A stretch of 64,000 nucleotides of DNA from Brassica napus. Lineage: Eukaryota; Streptophyta; Magnoliopsida; Brassicales; Brassicaceae. The notes under the pieces are model-generated. The model was not told where the DNA came from. It made no database searches and saw only the letters and a program-made list of their open reading frames with translations. The stretch spans positions 62,001 to 126,000 of the forward strand of contig NW_026014857.1 in NCBI RefSeq assembly GCF_020379485.1. Direction: 5' to 3'. This document shows positions 54,596 to 64,000 of this stretch, one piece after another. How positions within the stretch are numbered: position 1 is the stretch's first letter; each line of letters opens with the position of its first letter. Position numbers and translations under genes: made by a program.

Positions 54596-55446
54596 TAATG
54601 AGATCCTAGGACTCTTCTCTGGATGGTATGGATAGATCCTTGCATAAACGAATCAAAGACTCAAGTTTATCAAGGTTGTGGATCGAATGGTGACACAAGA
54701 GGCTGCGTAGAGGCTTCTTGATACTCCTAGGCTTAGATCGGATATGACACACCTTTCTAAAGCCCTTGGGCGTTGGATATTACACACCAACAGACTGGAT
54801 ATTACACACCAGACACTCTCTTAACTTGTGAAAGCAAGGGAGAAGAAAACACAAAGGTTTAAGTGAAAGAAAACTTGATAGATCCTAGGGTTGCCGTCAC
54901 ACACATATATATAGTGAAAGGCTTGGAACAGGCTCCAAGCATTTCGAAATTAAAGGAACAGGCTCCTCCAATTAATGTAGAAACAAAGACATAACTTAGA
55001 TAGAGTTTTCGAAAATAAAAGACATAAGTACTTAGAAGTAAAAGATAACATAAGGTTCTTCATGTGGTTTGATCCGAGAGTATCAACTAGGTGATATGAT
55101 AGCAAGACTATGGCCTCGTTAAAAACCTATCATTGCAAAACCCAATGGGACAAAAACAATGTTAGGAAAAGAGCACACATAGCTTGCTAGCCTAGATGAT
55201 ACTCAGCTTGATGGTAAGATGGCTTGAATGGTGATAAGTGTATCTTGAAGTATCAAGCTTCCTCCAAGACATTCTTCTTGATCCAAAGACTTCCTGATTA
55301 GTCCTCCAATAGCTTCTTTGAGTTTCCTGGCTCTGGCTCGAGTTATGGGACCTTTAGGAATGGCTAAGACATCATCTTCTTCAGCCGGTTCATCTCTAAA
55401 CTCTCCATCTCTATCTCCATAAGCTGGCTGGTCCATGATCATATCA
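54596..55446 (-). repeat. 3' LTR of G3 (851 bp)
   Basis: It contains the hairpin at 55126-55166 (stem with one mismatch, loop cccaatggg), 36 nt after the pol stop at 55203. The last about 81 pol residues are encoded in this LTR. Confidence 0.87.
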
Positions 55447-58400
55447 TCCCCTCCCTCTTGAAAAGGATTTGACCTCAAATCAGGTTCATCCGCAATAAAA
55501 GGGATCAAGTCAGTAACATTGAAGCTATTACTCACATCATACTTACCTTGGAGATCAATCTTGTAGGCATTGTTGATGATCTTCTTTGTGATCTCAAAAG
55601 GTCCATCAATTCTCGGCATAAGCTTTGACTTCCTCTCATTAGGAAACCTTTCTTTTCTCAAATGAACCCAAACTTTGTCCCCCTCCTTAAAGACCATCTC
55701 ACGCCTTCCTTTGTTGGAATGCTTGACATACTGCTTAGTTTTCTCTTCAATGTTGAGCCTAGCTTGCTCATGGAGTTGCTTCACCATTTCTGCCTTCTTG
55801 TTGCCATCCAAACTGACCCTTTCACACTCAGGTAAAGGAATTAAATCCAAAGGAGAGGTGGGATTGAACCCATAAACAATTTTAAAAGGTGAAAACTTAG
55901 AAGCAGAATGCACAGCATGATTATATGCAAATTCACAATGTGGCAGATAGTCTTCCCAAGATTTCAGATTCTTCTTAATGAATGCACGCAAGAGTGTTCC
56001 TAGAGTTCTATTAACTACCTCAGTCTGTCCATCAGTTTGCGGATGACAAGTAGTGGAGAACAACAACTTAGTGCCTAGTTTAGACCAAAGAGTTTTCCAA
56101 AATAACTAAGAAACTTAGTATCTTTATCAGAAACTATGGTCCTAGGCATGCCATGTAAACGCACAATCTCCTTAAAGAACAGATTAGCTACATGTAATGC
56201 ATCATCAGTTTTGTGACATGCTATAAAATGTGCCATTTTTGAGAACCTGTCAACAACAACAAAGATAGAATCCTTCCCAGTCCTAGTTCTAGGCAATCCA
56301 ACAATGAAATCCATAGATATGTCATTCCAAGGATGATAAGGAATAGGGAGAGGAGTGTACAAACCGTGAGACTGAACCTTAGACTTAGCTTGCTTGCAAG
56401 TTGCACATCTCGCACATAGTTTCTCCACATCACTTTTCATCCGAGGCCAAAAGAAATGATCCTGCAAAGTTTTAAGAGTCTTTGCAATACCAAAGTGACC
56501 CATAAGACTCCCTCCATGAGATTCCCTAACAAAGAAATCTCTCAAAGAGCAATTAGGCACACACAGTCTATTATCATAAAATAGGAATCCATCATGTCTA
56601 AAGTAATGTCCAGCAGCAAATTTCTCACAAGAGTTATAAGCTTCTTTAAAATCTGGATCAGATTCATACATACCTTTAATCTGCTCGAAACCTAACAACT
56701 TGGCATCAAGAGTGTTTAAGAGAACATACCTTCGAGATAGTGCATCAGCAACTATATTTTCTTTACCTTGTTTGTACTTGATGACATAAGGAAAGGTTTC
56801 TATGAATTCTACCCATCTTGCGTGTCTCTTGCTGAGCTTGTTTTGTCCTTTCAAATACTTGAGGGACTCATGATCAGTGTGTATCACAAACTCCTTGGGC
56901 CACAAGTAGTGCTGCCAAGTCTGCAAAGCTCTCACCAAGGCATACAGCTCCTTATCATATGTTGCATAGTTGAGAGTGGCGCCTCCAAGCTTCTCACTGA
57001 AGTAAGCTATGGGTCTCTTTTCCTGCATCAAAACAGCACCCACTCCAATACCAGAAGCATCACATTCAATCTCAAAGGTTTTATTAAAATCTGGAAGTAT
57101 AAGAAGAGGGGCGTGAGTAAGCTTCTCTTTAAGGCATTGGAAGGCAGTCTCTTATGCTTCTCTCCACTTGAATCCGACTTCTTTCTTTATCACTTCAGTC
57201 AAGGGAGCTGCTATAGTGCTAAAGTCTTTAACAAACCGCCTGTAGAAACCAGCAAGCCCGTGGAAGCTCCTCACTTCACTTATGGTCTTAGGAATTGGCC
57301 ATTCTTGAATTGCTCTTACCTTCTCCTGATCCACTTTTACTCCATCTGCACTCACAACAAAGCCTAGGAAGACCAAGTTATCCGTACAAAAAGTGCATTT
57401 CTTAAGGTTAGCAAAGAGTTTTTCTTTTCTCAACACATCAAGAACAGACTTAAGATGATCTATATGCTCTTCTAGGTTCTTACTATAAAAAGGATATCAT
57501 CAAAGTATACTACCACAAACAAGCCTATGAAAGATCTAAGCACATGGTCATCAATCTCATAAAAGTGCTAGGAGCATTGGTTAATCCAAAAGGCATGACT
57601 AACCACTCATACAACCCATGCTTAGTCTTAAAGGCTGTTTTCCACTCATCTCCCTCTTTCATTCTTATTTGATGATATCCACTCTTCAAATCTATCTTAG
57701 AAAAGACACTAGAACCATGCAATTCATCAAGCATATCATCTAATCTAGGAATAGGGTGGCGATACTTCACTGTTATATTGTTGATGGCTCTACAATCAAC
57801 ACACATGCGCCAGCTCCCATCTTTCTTGGGCACAAGGAGCACAGGCACAACACATGGGCTCATACTCTCACGGATATGACCTTTCTCCATCAGTTCCTCA
57901 ACCTGTCTTTGTAGCTCCTTGGTTTCCACAGGATTAGTTCTGTATGCTGGTCTGTTGGGAAGAGTAGCTCCTGGTACAAAATCAATCTGATGCTCAATCC
58001 CTCAAATAGGTGGCAAACCTATGGGATTATCTTCTGGAAATACATCATGGTATTCCTGTAAAAGAGCTGATATCTCACTCGGATACACCGGTGTACAATC
58101 AATTAGAGACAAAGGAGATTCTTTAAAAATAAATAAGAGAACCGATTGATGAGAGCAAAGAGATCTTTTGATTTCACTAGCTTTAGCATAGAAGTTGTGT
58201 TGCTTATCTGGTTTGAGATCAATCTCTTTCTTTTTCTGAAGCTGAAGCTGATCTTTGTGCACTTCCTTAGGGGTCAGAGGCACCAAGACAGTTCGTTTGC
58301 CGTTGAACTCAAAAGAATGTTTATTGGTGAAGCCATCGTGAATGACACGCCTATCAAACTGCCAAGGCCTTCCAAGTAATATGTGGCTGGCTTCCATGGG

Positions 58401-58777
58401 TATCACATCACAGAGAATGTCATCTTCATACCTCCCAATGGACAAGGGTTATAGAAACCTGAGTAGATACCCTCATCTCGCCTTCTTCATTAAGCCATTG
58501 CAGTCGATAAGGCCTAGGATGTTTCTGAATTTTCAAACCAAGCTTTTTCACCATGGACTCACTAGCAACATTGACACAGCTTCCACCGTCAATGATCAGG
58601 CTGCAGACCTTTCCTTGCACCAGACAACGTGTGTAGAACAAGTTCTCTCTTTGTTCTTGCTCCTCAGTTTTGTTTTGCAAACTGAGAGTCCTTCTTGCAA
58701 CCAAAAGTCTACCTTGAACTGGTTCCTCCTCATACTCAGCTTCTGATAGTTCTTGATCAGTCGTTGGTTTCTCATCT
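55203..58777 (-). pseudogene. G3 pol: protease, RT, RNase H, integrase, with several frameshifts and stops
   Basis: Protease: IIDGGSCVNVAS near 58590. [36 protein letters not shown], then YFDDIL near 57500. RT end and RNase [27 protein letters not shown]. Integrase: zinc-binding H..H..C..C ([19 protein letters not shown]), catalytic region [28 protein letters not shown], then tail [31 protein letters not shown] and [16 protein letters not shown]. Breaks: a frameshift and TGA just after gag (about 58777), a frameshift near 58440, TGA near 58004, one-base losses near 57530 and 57490 around YFDD, TAA near 57151, and a one-base loss near 56090 between the catalytic Asp and Glu. No chromodomain is evident. 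It was an autonomous ancestor of the G1/G2 type. Confidence 0.88.
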
Positions 58778-59875
58778 TCAATTCAAACTCTCTCCATTCT
58801 CCAGAAGAATCATAACTCTCTTGTTAGTACACTCATTAGCATAATGCCCACGCCCTTGGCACTTAAAACACTTCACATCTCTTGCACGCGAACTTGTAGC
58901 CTCCACTTTACCCTTATCTTTGTTGTAGATGCTACTAGACTTAGGCTCTTTTTTTGGCTGTGGCTTGCTCTCCTTCTGATGGCTTGGTTTATCTTCCTTA
59001 GAGGTTTGGTATCTACTGGAACCATAGCTGCCACGCGCATAACTTCTTCTCTTTACTTGTTGCTCCACCAAGATAGCTTTGTGTAGCATCTCCTCTATTT
59101 CCAAGTAGTGTTGCATCTCCACTCTGTCTTGTATCTCACGGTTGAGTCCACCAAGAAAACGTGCCATAGTAGCTTCACTGTCCTCAGATACACAAGCTCT
59201 CAGCATAAGCAATTCCATCTCTTGAAAGTATTCCTCTACAGACTTTGATCCTTGTGTGAGCAGTCTCAGCTTTTGATGAAGATCACGGTGATAATGACTT
59301 GGTACAAACCTCTTGCGCATCACAGCTTTCATCTCTGCCCATGTTTCAATGGGGAATTCACCATTGCGCCTCTTATTTGTAACCAACTGATCCCACCAGC
59401 TCAAGGCATAATCATTGAACTCAGTAGCAGCCACTTGAATCTTCTTAGTCTCTGAGTAATGTTGACAGTTGAAAACGAGTTCTATCTTCTTTTCCCACTC
59501 AAGATAGGCATCTGGATCAGCTTTTCCATGGAAAGGAGGGATCTTAAGCTTCAATCCAGATAGCTCATTGCGTCTATACCTTCGGCCCTCATGATCATGT
59601 CGAGATCTTCTACTGCTATGTCTCGAACCGGAGCTATGGCTACTTCTCTCATAGAAGTTATCAGTTTCTTCTGATCCAGCATGCTCAAACTGGCCTTGTC
59701 TGTTTCTTCTTTGCTCACGTCTCTGGCCAGATGCTTGTCCTTGCCCATCATTCGGTCTCTGATCATACTTCTCTTCCAACAACTTCACCATCGCTTCCAT
59801 CACTTGTTTGGTGATTGCTTCTTGTAACAACTTATTCCTTCTCACAAAGGTTTCATCATTCTCTTCAGACCCCAT
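58778..59875 (-). CDS. G3 gag, intact
   Basis: The ATG at 59875 begins [15 protein letters not shown]; the frame is open five codons further up but without an ATG. About 365 residues. Counted from 59890: an Arg/Ser-rich region 55-110, the retrotransposon gag core about 113-235 ([38 protein letters not shown]), a lysine-rich linker 280-335, and a CCHC knuckle C341-X2-C344-X4-H349-X4-C354. It ends shortly after the knuckle at a TGA that also marks the broken gag-pol junction, so the native protein probably continued into protease. It forms the virus-like particle and packages RNA. Confidence 0.87.
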   Translation of the reverse strand: MGSEENDETFVRRNKLLQEAITKQVMEAMVKLLEEKYDQRPNDGQGQASGQRREQRRNRQGQFEHAGSEETDNFYERSSHSSGSRHSSRRSRHDHEGRRYRRNELSGLKLKIPPFHGKADPDAYLEWEKKIELVFNCQHYSETKKIQVAATEFNDYALSWWDQLVTNKRRNGEFPIETWAEMKAVMRKRFVPSHYHRDLHQKLRLLTQGSKSVEEYFQEMELLMLRACVSEDSEATMARFLGGLNREIQDRVEMQHYLEIEEMLHKAILVEQQVKRRSYARGSYGSSRYQTSKEDKPSHQKESKPQPKKEPKSSSIYNKDKGKVEATSSRARDVKCFKCQGRGHYANECTNKRVMILLENGESLN

Positions 59876-60402
59876 TGCTTCCTGATACACGAAAAGCTTG
59901 AACCAGTAAGTAGTTCAAAAGAAATCAGAACTCAAGATTCAAATAGGAAACAAGTATTCAATCAAAGCGGCAAATGAAGATACTTGATCACACACGCGAC
60001 GATTTGAATTCTATCACTTTCGAAACTGAAACAACAACTCAGATTTAGCAGAAAAGGATTCGAGATTCACAGGTGATGATTTGAGATTCAATAACTACGG
60101 ATCTTATGTTATCAACAATAGATCGAAACACACAACCACAATAAACCTTTAGATTTAAGAAGACGTAACGTGATCAACAAGAATGCGAAAGGTTTTGTAT
60201 AGAACTTGATCGAAATTCTTAGATCTAGCAATATGAGACACGAAATAATCAGATCTAACAATCCTGACAATGAAACAAACAGATCAAGTGAGAATCAACA
60301 CACAAGAACCGAATGATCAAAGATATGAAACGATAAAGAGTAGATCTTATGAACAAACAAAGAGAAATTGAAACTCCCCTTCCAGAGTGCTCTGATACCA
60401 CT
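59876..60402 (-). other. 5' leader of G3, no gene
   Basis: About 510 bp between PBS and gag ATG, AT-rich, with a possible 3' splice site (cgtgtatcag) just before gaagcaATG. Confidence 0.5.
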
Positions 60403-60439
60403 TAATGAGATCCTAAGACTCTTCTCTGGATGGTATGGA

Positions 60440-61439
60440 TATGAATTTTCAGAGATCTCAGGCTGTGTGTTTTGTGTGAAACCCAATAGGGCAGAGAGAG
60501 AGTTTGATTTAGGTGATTTAGAGAGAGATAGATTAGTGGAAGTGTTTATGAGTGATTAAGTGTTTACTCAGATCAGAAACAAAAGACTTTGAGAGATTAG
60601 AAGATTAGAGACTAAGAAAGGGAGAGAATAAGGGATTCTGATCCAAGAACACTTTTCTATTATGAAGGAGAAGGGGAAATCCCCCTAACTCTCTTAAGAG
60701 TTACAAATTGCCTCATACATCTCTTTATATAGGCTTTTACAATCTGAGACATCTTAAACCTATATCTAATGGCTGTAAATAACTTAAGAGGAATGGATGG
60801 TGTAGATGAGCTGGTCTTGTTGCAATCTGAGTAGTTGATGCTGATTGGTTAAGGGGAGGTGGAGCCTGATTGGTTTAATTCAAAATGGGGAAGGCTGGAT
60901 GATGATTGGCTCTCCTTAGGCTCCTCCTAATCTGTCCATAGATCAGTCCAGGTTCATGGTCGTGGCTCTCCTTGTCTTTACAGCCAAGGCCAGCCTGTCC
61001 CATGACTAAAGTAGCCAATCACACTGCAATGGCATCTTCTTGATTCTCCTTTGATGCCATCTGATCAGAACCTTATCCACAAGACTAGGACCACTTTTAT
61101 AACTTCCAAACCTTGCCCAGACATTGCACAAGCTTTCCCGGGACGTCAGGTTCGCCCTATTTTTGCACCAACTCCAAAACCTCAAATGGCCGAGTTATGC
61201 AAATCTGGGTCGCCCTGGTCTGTACGGATCCGTACTGTCCGTACATGTCCGTACTGCCTCGCCCTATCTTTGCACACTTGTCCATTTGCTCCCAAATACA
61301 CTTCTAAGTCTCTCCTAGACTTGGCCCTAACATTGCACATCCATCATGACACTTCTGGACACCTTGCCCTATCATATGGCACAAGCCCCAACTCAACTCA
61401 ACACCTTTAGTTTCTCCATTTCTTCTCTTCAAGTTAACA
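60440..61439 (-). repeat. 3' LTR of K (about 1000 bp)
   Basis: In sense it starts TGTTAACTTGAAGAG. It has a GTACGG/CCGTAC cluster at 61219-61258 and several gccctat..tttgcac repeats (61150-61290). Confidence 0.86.
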
Positions 61440-63652
61440 CTCCCCCTCAAGCTTGACTTTAGTTGATCCTAAGTCAAGCTTGGAACCTTGAAGAATCCCC
61501 TCATTAAAAACCTTACAAGGAAAGCCCTTTGGGACAAAACCTTGTAAGGGAAAAAGAGTAGGTTCATCAAGGCCTGGGGATTGGCCAGTGGGTCTTTGTG
61601 TCTTAGTATCAGTGTGATGGATACAAAGACCCTGGATCACGGCCTAACTGTGATGCACACTCGTTCTTCTCTTCATTGCACATCACCACCATGTCTTGTA
61701 CTCTTCTTTAGAACAGATCTTGGTCTCTCCCCCTTTCACCTAACTTCTTGTTAGGTTGAAGTGCTTGGACACACCAGACCTTCCTTGATAGATACAAGTA
61801 CCTGATACATCATTCCACAAGTGTATCAGTCCTCAAGAGATAAACCTATCATGAAAGTATGTAAAGTATAAGATCAGGTTTACTCCCTTGTTTAAATGGT
61901 GAGGAGTGGCTGCTCTTCACTAGCCACTTGAATCCCTCACTGCTGAAACTCTATCTGATCACTGAAGCCACTTCAACACTCCCCCTCAAGCTTGAGACCT
62001 CTTTCAAGGATCAAGCTTGGACAGCAACTTCATGATCTAGACTGAACAAACCATTGCAACCTCTCTTCATAACTCGCCACCCTTGATGGACTGCTGGTAG
62101 ATACCTCAGTTCCCTCTTCAACCACCTCACACTAGAGGCCGCATTGATAGAGTAACCTTCTTCATACACAGCCAAGACTGCTCTGAACAATCTCTTGAGT
62201 AGACACGCCACTGCCTAAACCCGGGTTGGCTCCTTCTTCGGATGCTTGCAATGGTAAGGAGGAAACAGGTCACTGAGCTTCGAGGATCTTCTGGTAGCTC
62301 ACTTGAATCCCCACCTCAAGCTTGACTGAGTCTAGGTTCAAGCTTGAAGTGAGCCTCAATGAGACTCCAAACCGGGAGCGCATCACTTCCTACAGCTGCG
62401 CTTAAGTCAACCGATCTCCCATTTCCTTCAGCTCCAATGCCTTCAGGTCACCGGTCTCCTCAAGACTTAGGTGATGACCTTTCCTTGTGTGTCTCCATGA
62501 ACCAGGAGCGCATCACTATCACTAGCTGCGCTTCTCAACCGGCCATACACACAAGCCATTCTCCATTGCTTCAACAATGGGCAAAGTCTTCCTCTTCTAC
62601 TTGGATGGATGGTGAGCAAAGAACACTTCTTGTGAACCTGAAACATCACTCAAACTCCAGCATAGATAAGACACAAAGGTATTGGTATCAATCCTTGACA
62701 CATCATCAAGGTTGATCACCAATATCACAAGCATTGCAATAGATTATACAAGACACTTTCAAGTTCTAATCTTTGCAAGCAAACTCTCTAAGCACAAGCA
62801 CTTTCTTTTCAGATTTATGCAAGCTACTTAGGCATTTTAACTTCTGCCTTAACTGCATCTTAGACTTGAATCAAAGTGCATCAACCTAAGGCAGCAACAA
62901 CACTCTACACTCCACTTTAAGCTTGGTTTCAATTCATGAAAGCAATCAGGTTTAGACAATACTACTAACTCCCTAACAGACATTCATTATGAACTAGATT
63001 CAAGCAACAATTCTCAGTCACAACCAACTCTTTTTAAGCATCCTGGGACAGATTCTAAACATTTCATATCTAGCAATCTTTAAACACATCCTCAGATTTT
63101 CAATCACATCACAACATCACAACCTGTTTAATACATCATTCAGTTCACATACACAAGCTTTAAACAAGAGAAAGAGGTTTCTTACAGCCAAGGAACTAGT
63201 GTTAGTTCCTTGAAAACTCCATAGAACATGGCAAGACAGTGAGCTGTTGGTGTCGACCCCAACTTCTCCTTCTCCCATGGACCTTTCTCTTGAACTCTCC
63301 ATGTCAAAGACCCCACCTTTTAAACTCGCCACACCAGTACCAGATGAAAGCTATCACCTTTCTTCTTGGACAGTGAATAAGAAACAGCTTGGATAAAGCT
63401 TTTGAAGCTTGGTTGATCAGACCACTTCTTGCCTTGTTTCCAAGAGTCTTCTTTCTCCCATGGGCGTCATGAGAGGGTGAGAAACGACCACATACAGCTT
63501 CTGGACACCAGGGATGAACCCATCCACTTGAGATGTTGAACAGCCGGCTGGATCATCTAAGCTTCTTCTTGGTTTCAAAACGACATGAGAGGAGCTTGTG
63601 AGCTTTTGCGGAAGCTAAGAACCAGATTCAGATGAACCTGGCTCTTATACCA
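61440..63652 (-). other. K internal region, no gene
   Basis: Polypurine tract at 61440-61448 and hairpin at 61511-61549 (perfect stem ccttacaagg / ccttgtaagg, loop ccctttggg), 71 nt from the LTR. A second polypurine-like tract next to aagcttga lies at 61979-61996, and ctccccct lies at about 61728. The 62340-62530 block matches C 37370-37560. No recognisable ORF is present. Confidence 0.78.
63640..63652 (-). promoter_or_regulatory. primer binding site of K, one mismatch
   Basis: The minus strand reads TGGTATAAGAGCC, with A for C at one position, next to the 5' LTR. Confidence 0.8.
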
Positions 63653-64000
63653 TATGAGATTTTCAGAGATCTCAGGCTGTGTGTTTGTGTGAAACCCAAT
63701 AGGGCAGAGAGAGAGTTTGATTTAGGTGATTTAGAGAGAGATAGATTAGTGGAAGTGTTTATGAGTGATTAAGTGTTTACTCAGATCAGAAACAAAAGAC
63801 TTTGAGAGTTTAGAAGATTAGAGATTAAGAAAGGGAGAGAATAAGGGATTCTGATCCAAGAACACTTTTCTATTATGAAGGAGAAGGGGAAATCCCCCTA
63901 ACTCTCTTAGAGTTACAAATTGCCTCATACATCTCTTTATATAGGCTTTTACAATCTGAGACATCTTAAAACCTATATCTAATGGCTGTAAAAACTTAAG
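63653..64000 (-). repeat. 5' LTR of K, partial
   Basis: The first 348 bases repeat 60440 onwards with few changes (for example gagattttcag for gaattttcag). It is cut by the window end. Confidence 0.86.

Larger units (their letters stand above)
54596..60439 (-). mobile_element. Ty3/gypsy CRM/CRB-like element G3, full gag-pol layout but defective
   Basis: 3' LTR (54596-55446, 851 bp), internal region 55447-60402, PBS TGGTATCAGAGCA at 60388-60400, and the first 37 bp of the 5' LTR (60403-60439) before K interrupts it. In sense the LTR starts TGATATGATCATGG, as in G1. It has gag, protease, RT, RNase H and integrase in gypsy order (RT before integrase). The integrase tail is encoded partly in the LTR, which I associate with the CRM centromeric clade. 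It is inserted in X2. Confidence 0.87.
60440..64000 (-). mobile_element. non-coding LTR element K, cut by window end
   Basis: 3' LTR (60440-61439), internal region 61440-63652 and the start of the 5' LTR (63653-64000). It is inserted in the 5' LTR of G3 after atgga (60435-60439, predicted target duplication). The internal region, only 2.2 kb, is non-coding and of the C subfamily. This is among the innermost, and so latest, insertions. Confidence 0.86.

Noticed and set aside
55203..55700. Chromodomain at the G3 integrase C-terminus
   Set aside because: The tail has the GPFEI and ITRARA motifs but no recognisable chromodomain pattern.

Overview
The window is plant centromeric or pericentromeric heterochromatin, almost certainly from a Brassica-type genome (tribe Brassiceae). 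The main clue is an array of 18 tandem 176-bp units (2228-5405). I recognise their sequence, with one HindIII site per unit, as the Brassica centromeric satellite CentBr/canrep. I see no host gene, tRNA, rRNA or CRISPR. Everything else is LTR retrotransposon sequence, mostly nested element inside element.

Layout. 1-2227 is the 5' part of a minus-strand Ty1/copia element (here A) inserted in the satellite. 2228-5405 is the satellite. At 5406 a large element with no coding capacity (C) begins. The other end of C is not in the window, so all of 5406-64000 lies inside C. C is split at 7060 by element X1 (7060-36593, TSD ttaat) and at 37684 by copia J. X1 carries a copia 3' fragment H (8897-10472), the non-coding element D (11494-23578, TSD tgtct) and the gypsy-type element G1 (24991-35504, TSD cctag). 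D contains copia F (14422-20188, TSD gctta). G1 contains copia E2 (26372-31977, TSD ttgag). J is cut at 41055 by non-coding element X2. The 5' LTR of X2 is split by copia I (41619-52129, TSD agata), which in turn holds gypsy-type G2 (43312-47680, TSD gaaag). X2 is split again at 54596 by gypsy G3, and the 5' LTR of G3 is split at 60440 by non-coding element K, which runs off the window. Nesting reaches five levels.

Three kinds of element occur. (1) Ty1/copia with gag-protease-integrase-RT-RNase H: A is open as far as it is seen, E2 is fully open, J is open until it is interrupted, and F, H and I are broken. (2) Ty3/gypsy elements with LTRs starting TGATATGATC, whose pol reading frame runs through the polypurine tract into the 3' LTR. 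This is the layout of CRM/CRB centromeric retrotransposons. G3 has the full gag-pol set but is broken. G1 and G2 are non-autonomous and replace most of gag-pol with a long, uninterrupted, unrecognised ORF. (3) Large non-coding elements (C, X1, X2, D, K) that share PBS, polypurine tract and 3'-end structure with the copia elements, and so are probably mobilised by them.

The most interesting signals are: a covarying hairpin 31-38 nt after the pol stop codon in both copia and gypsy elements and kept in the non-coding ones; the long unknown ORF of G1/G2; a 1-kb inverted-repeat scar in X1 that copies a nested-insertion junction; a seven-unit higher-order repeat in the satellite; and clusters of CCGTAC/GTACGG in the LTRs of several families. 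LTR pairs compared by eye are all about 99% identical or better, so the nest grew recently.
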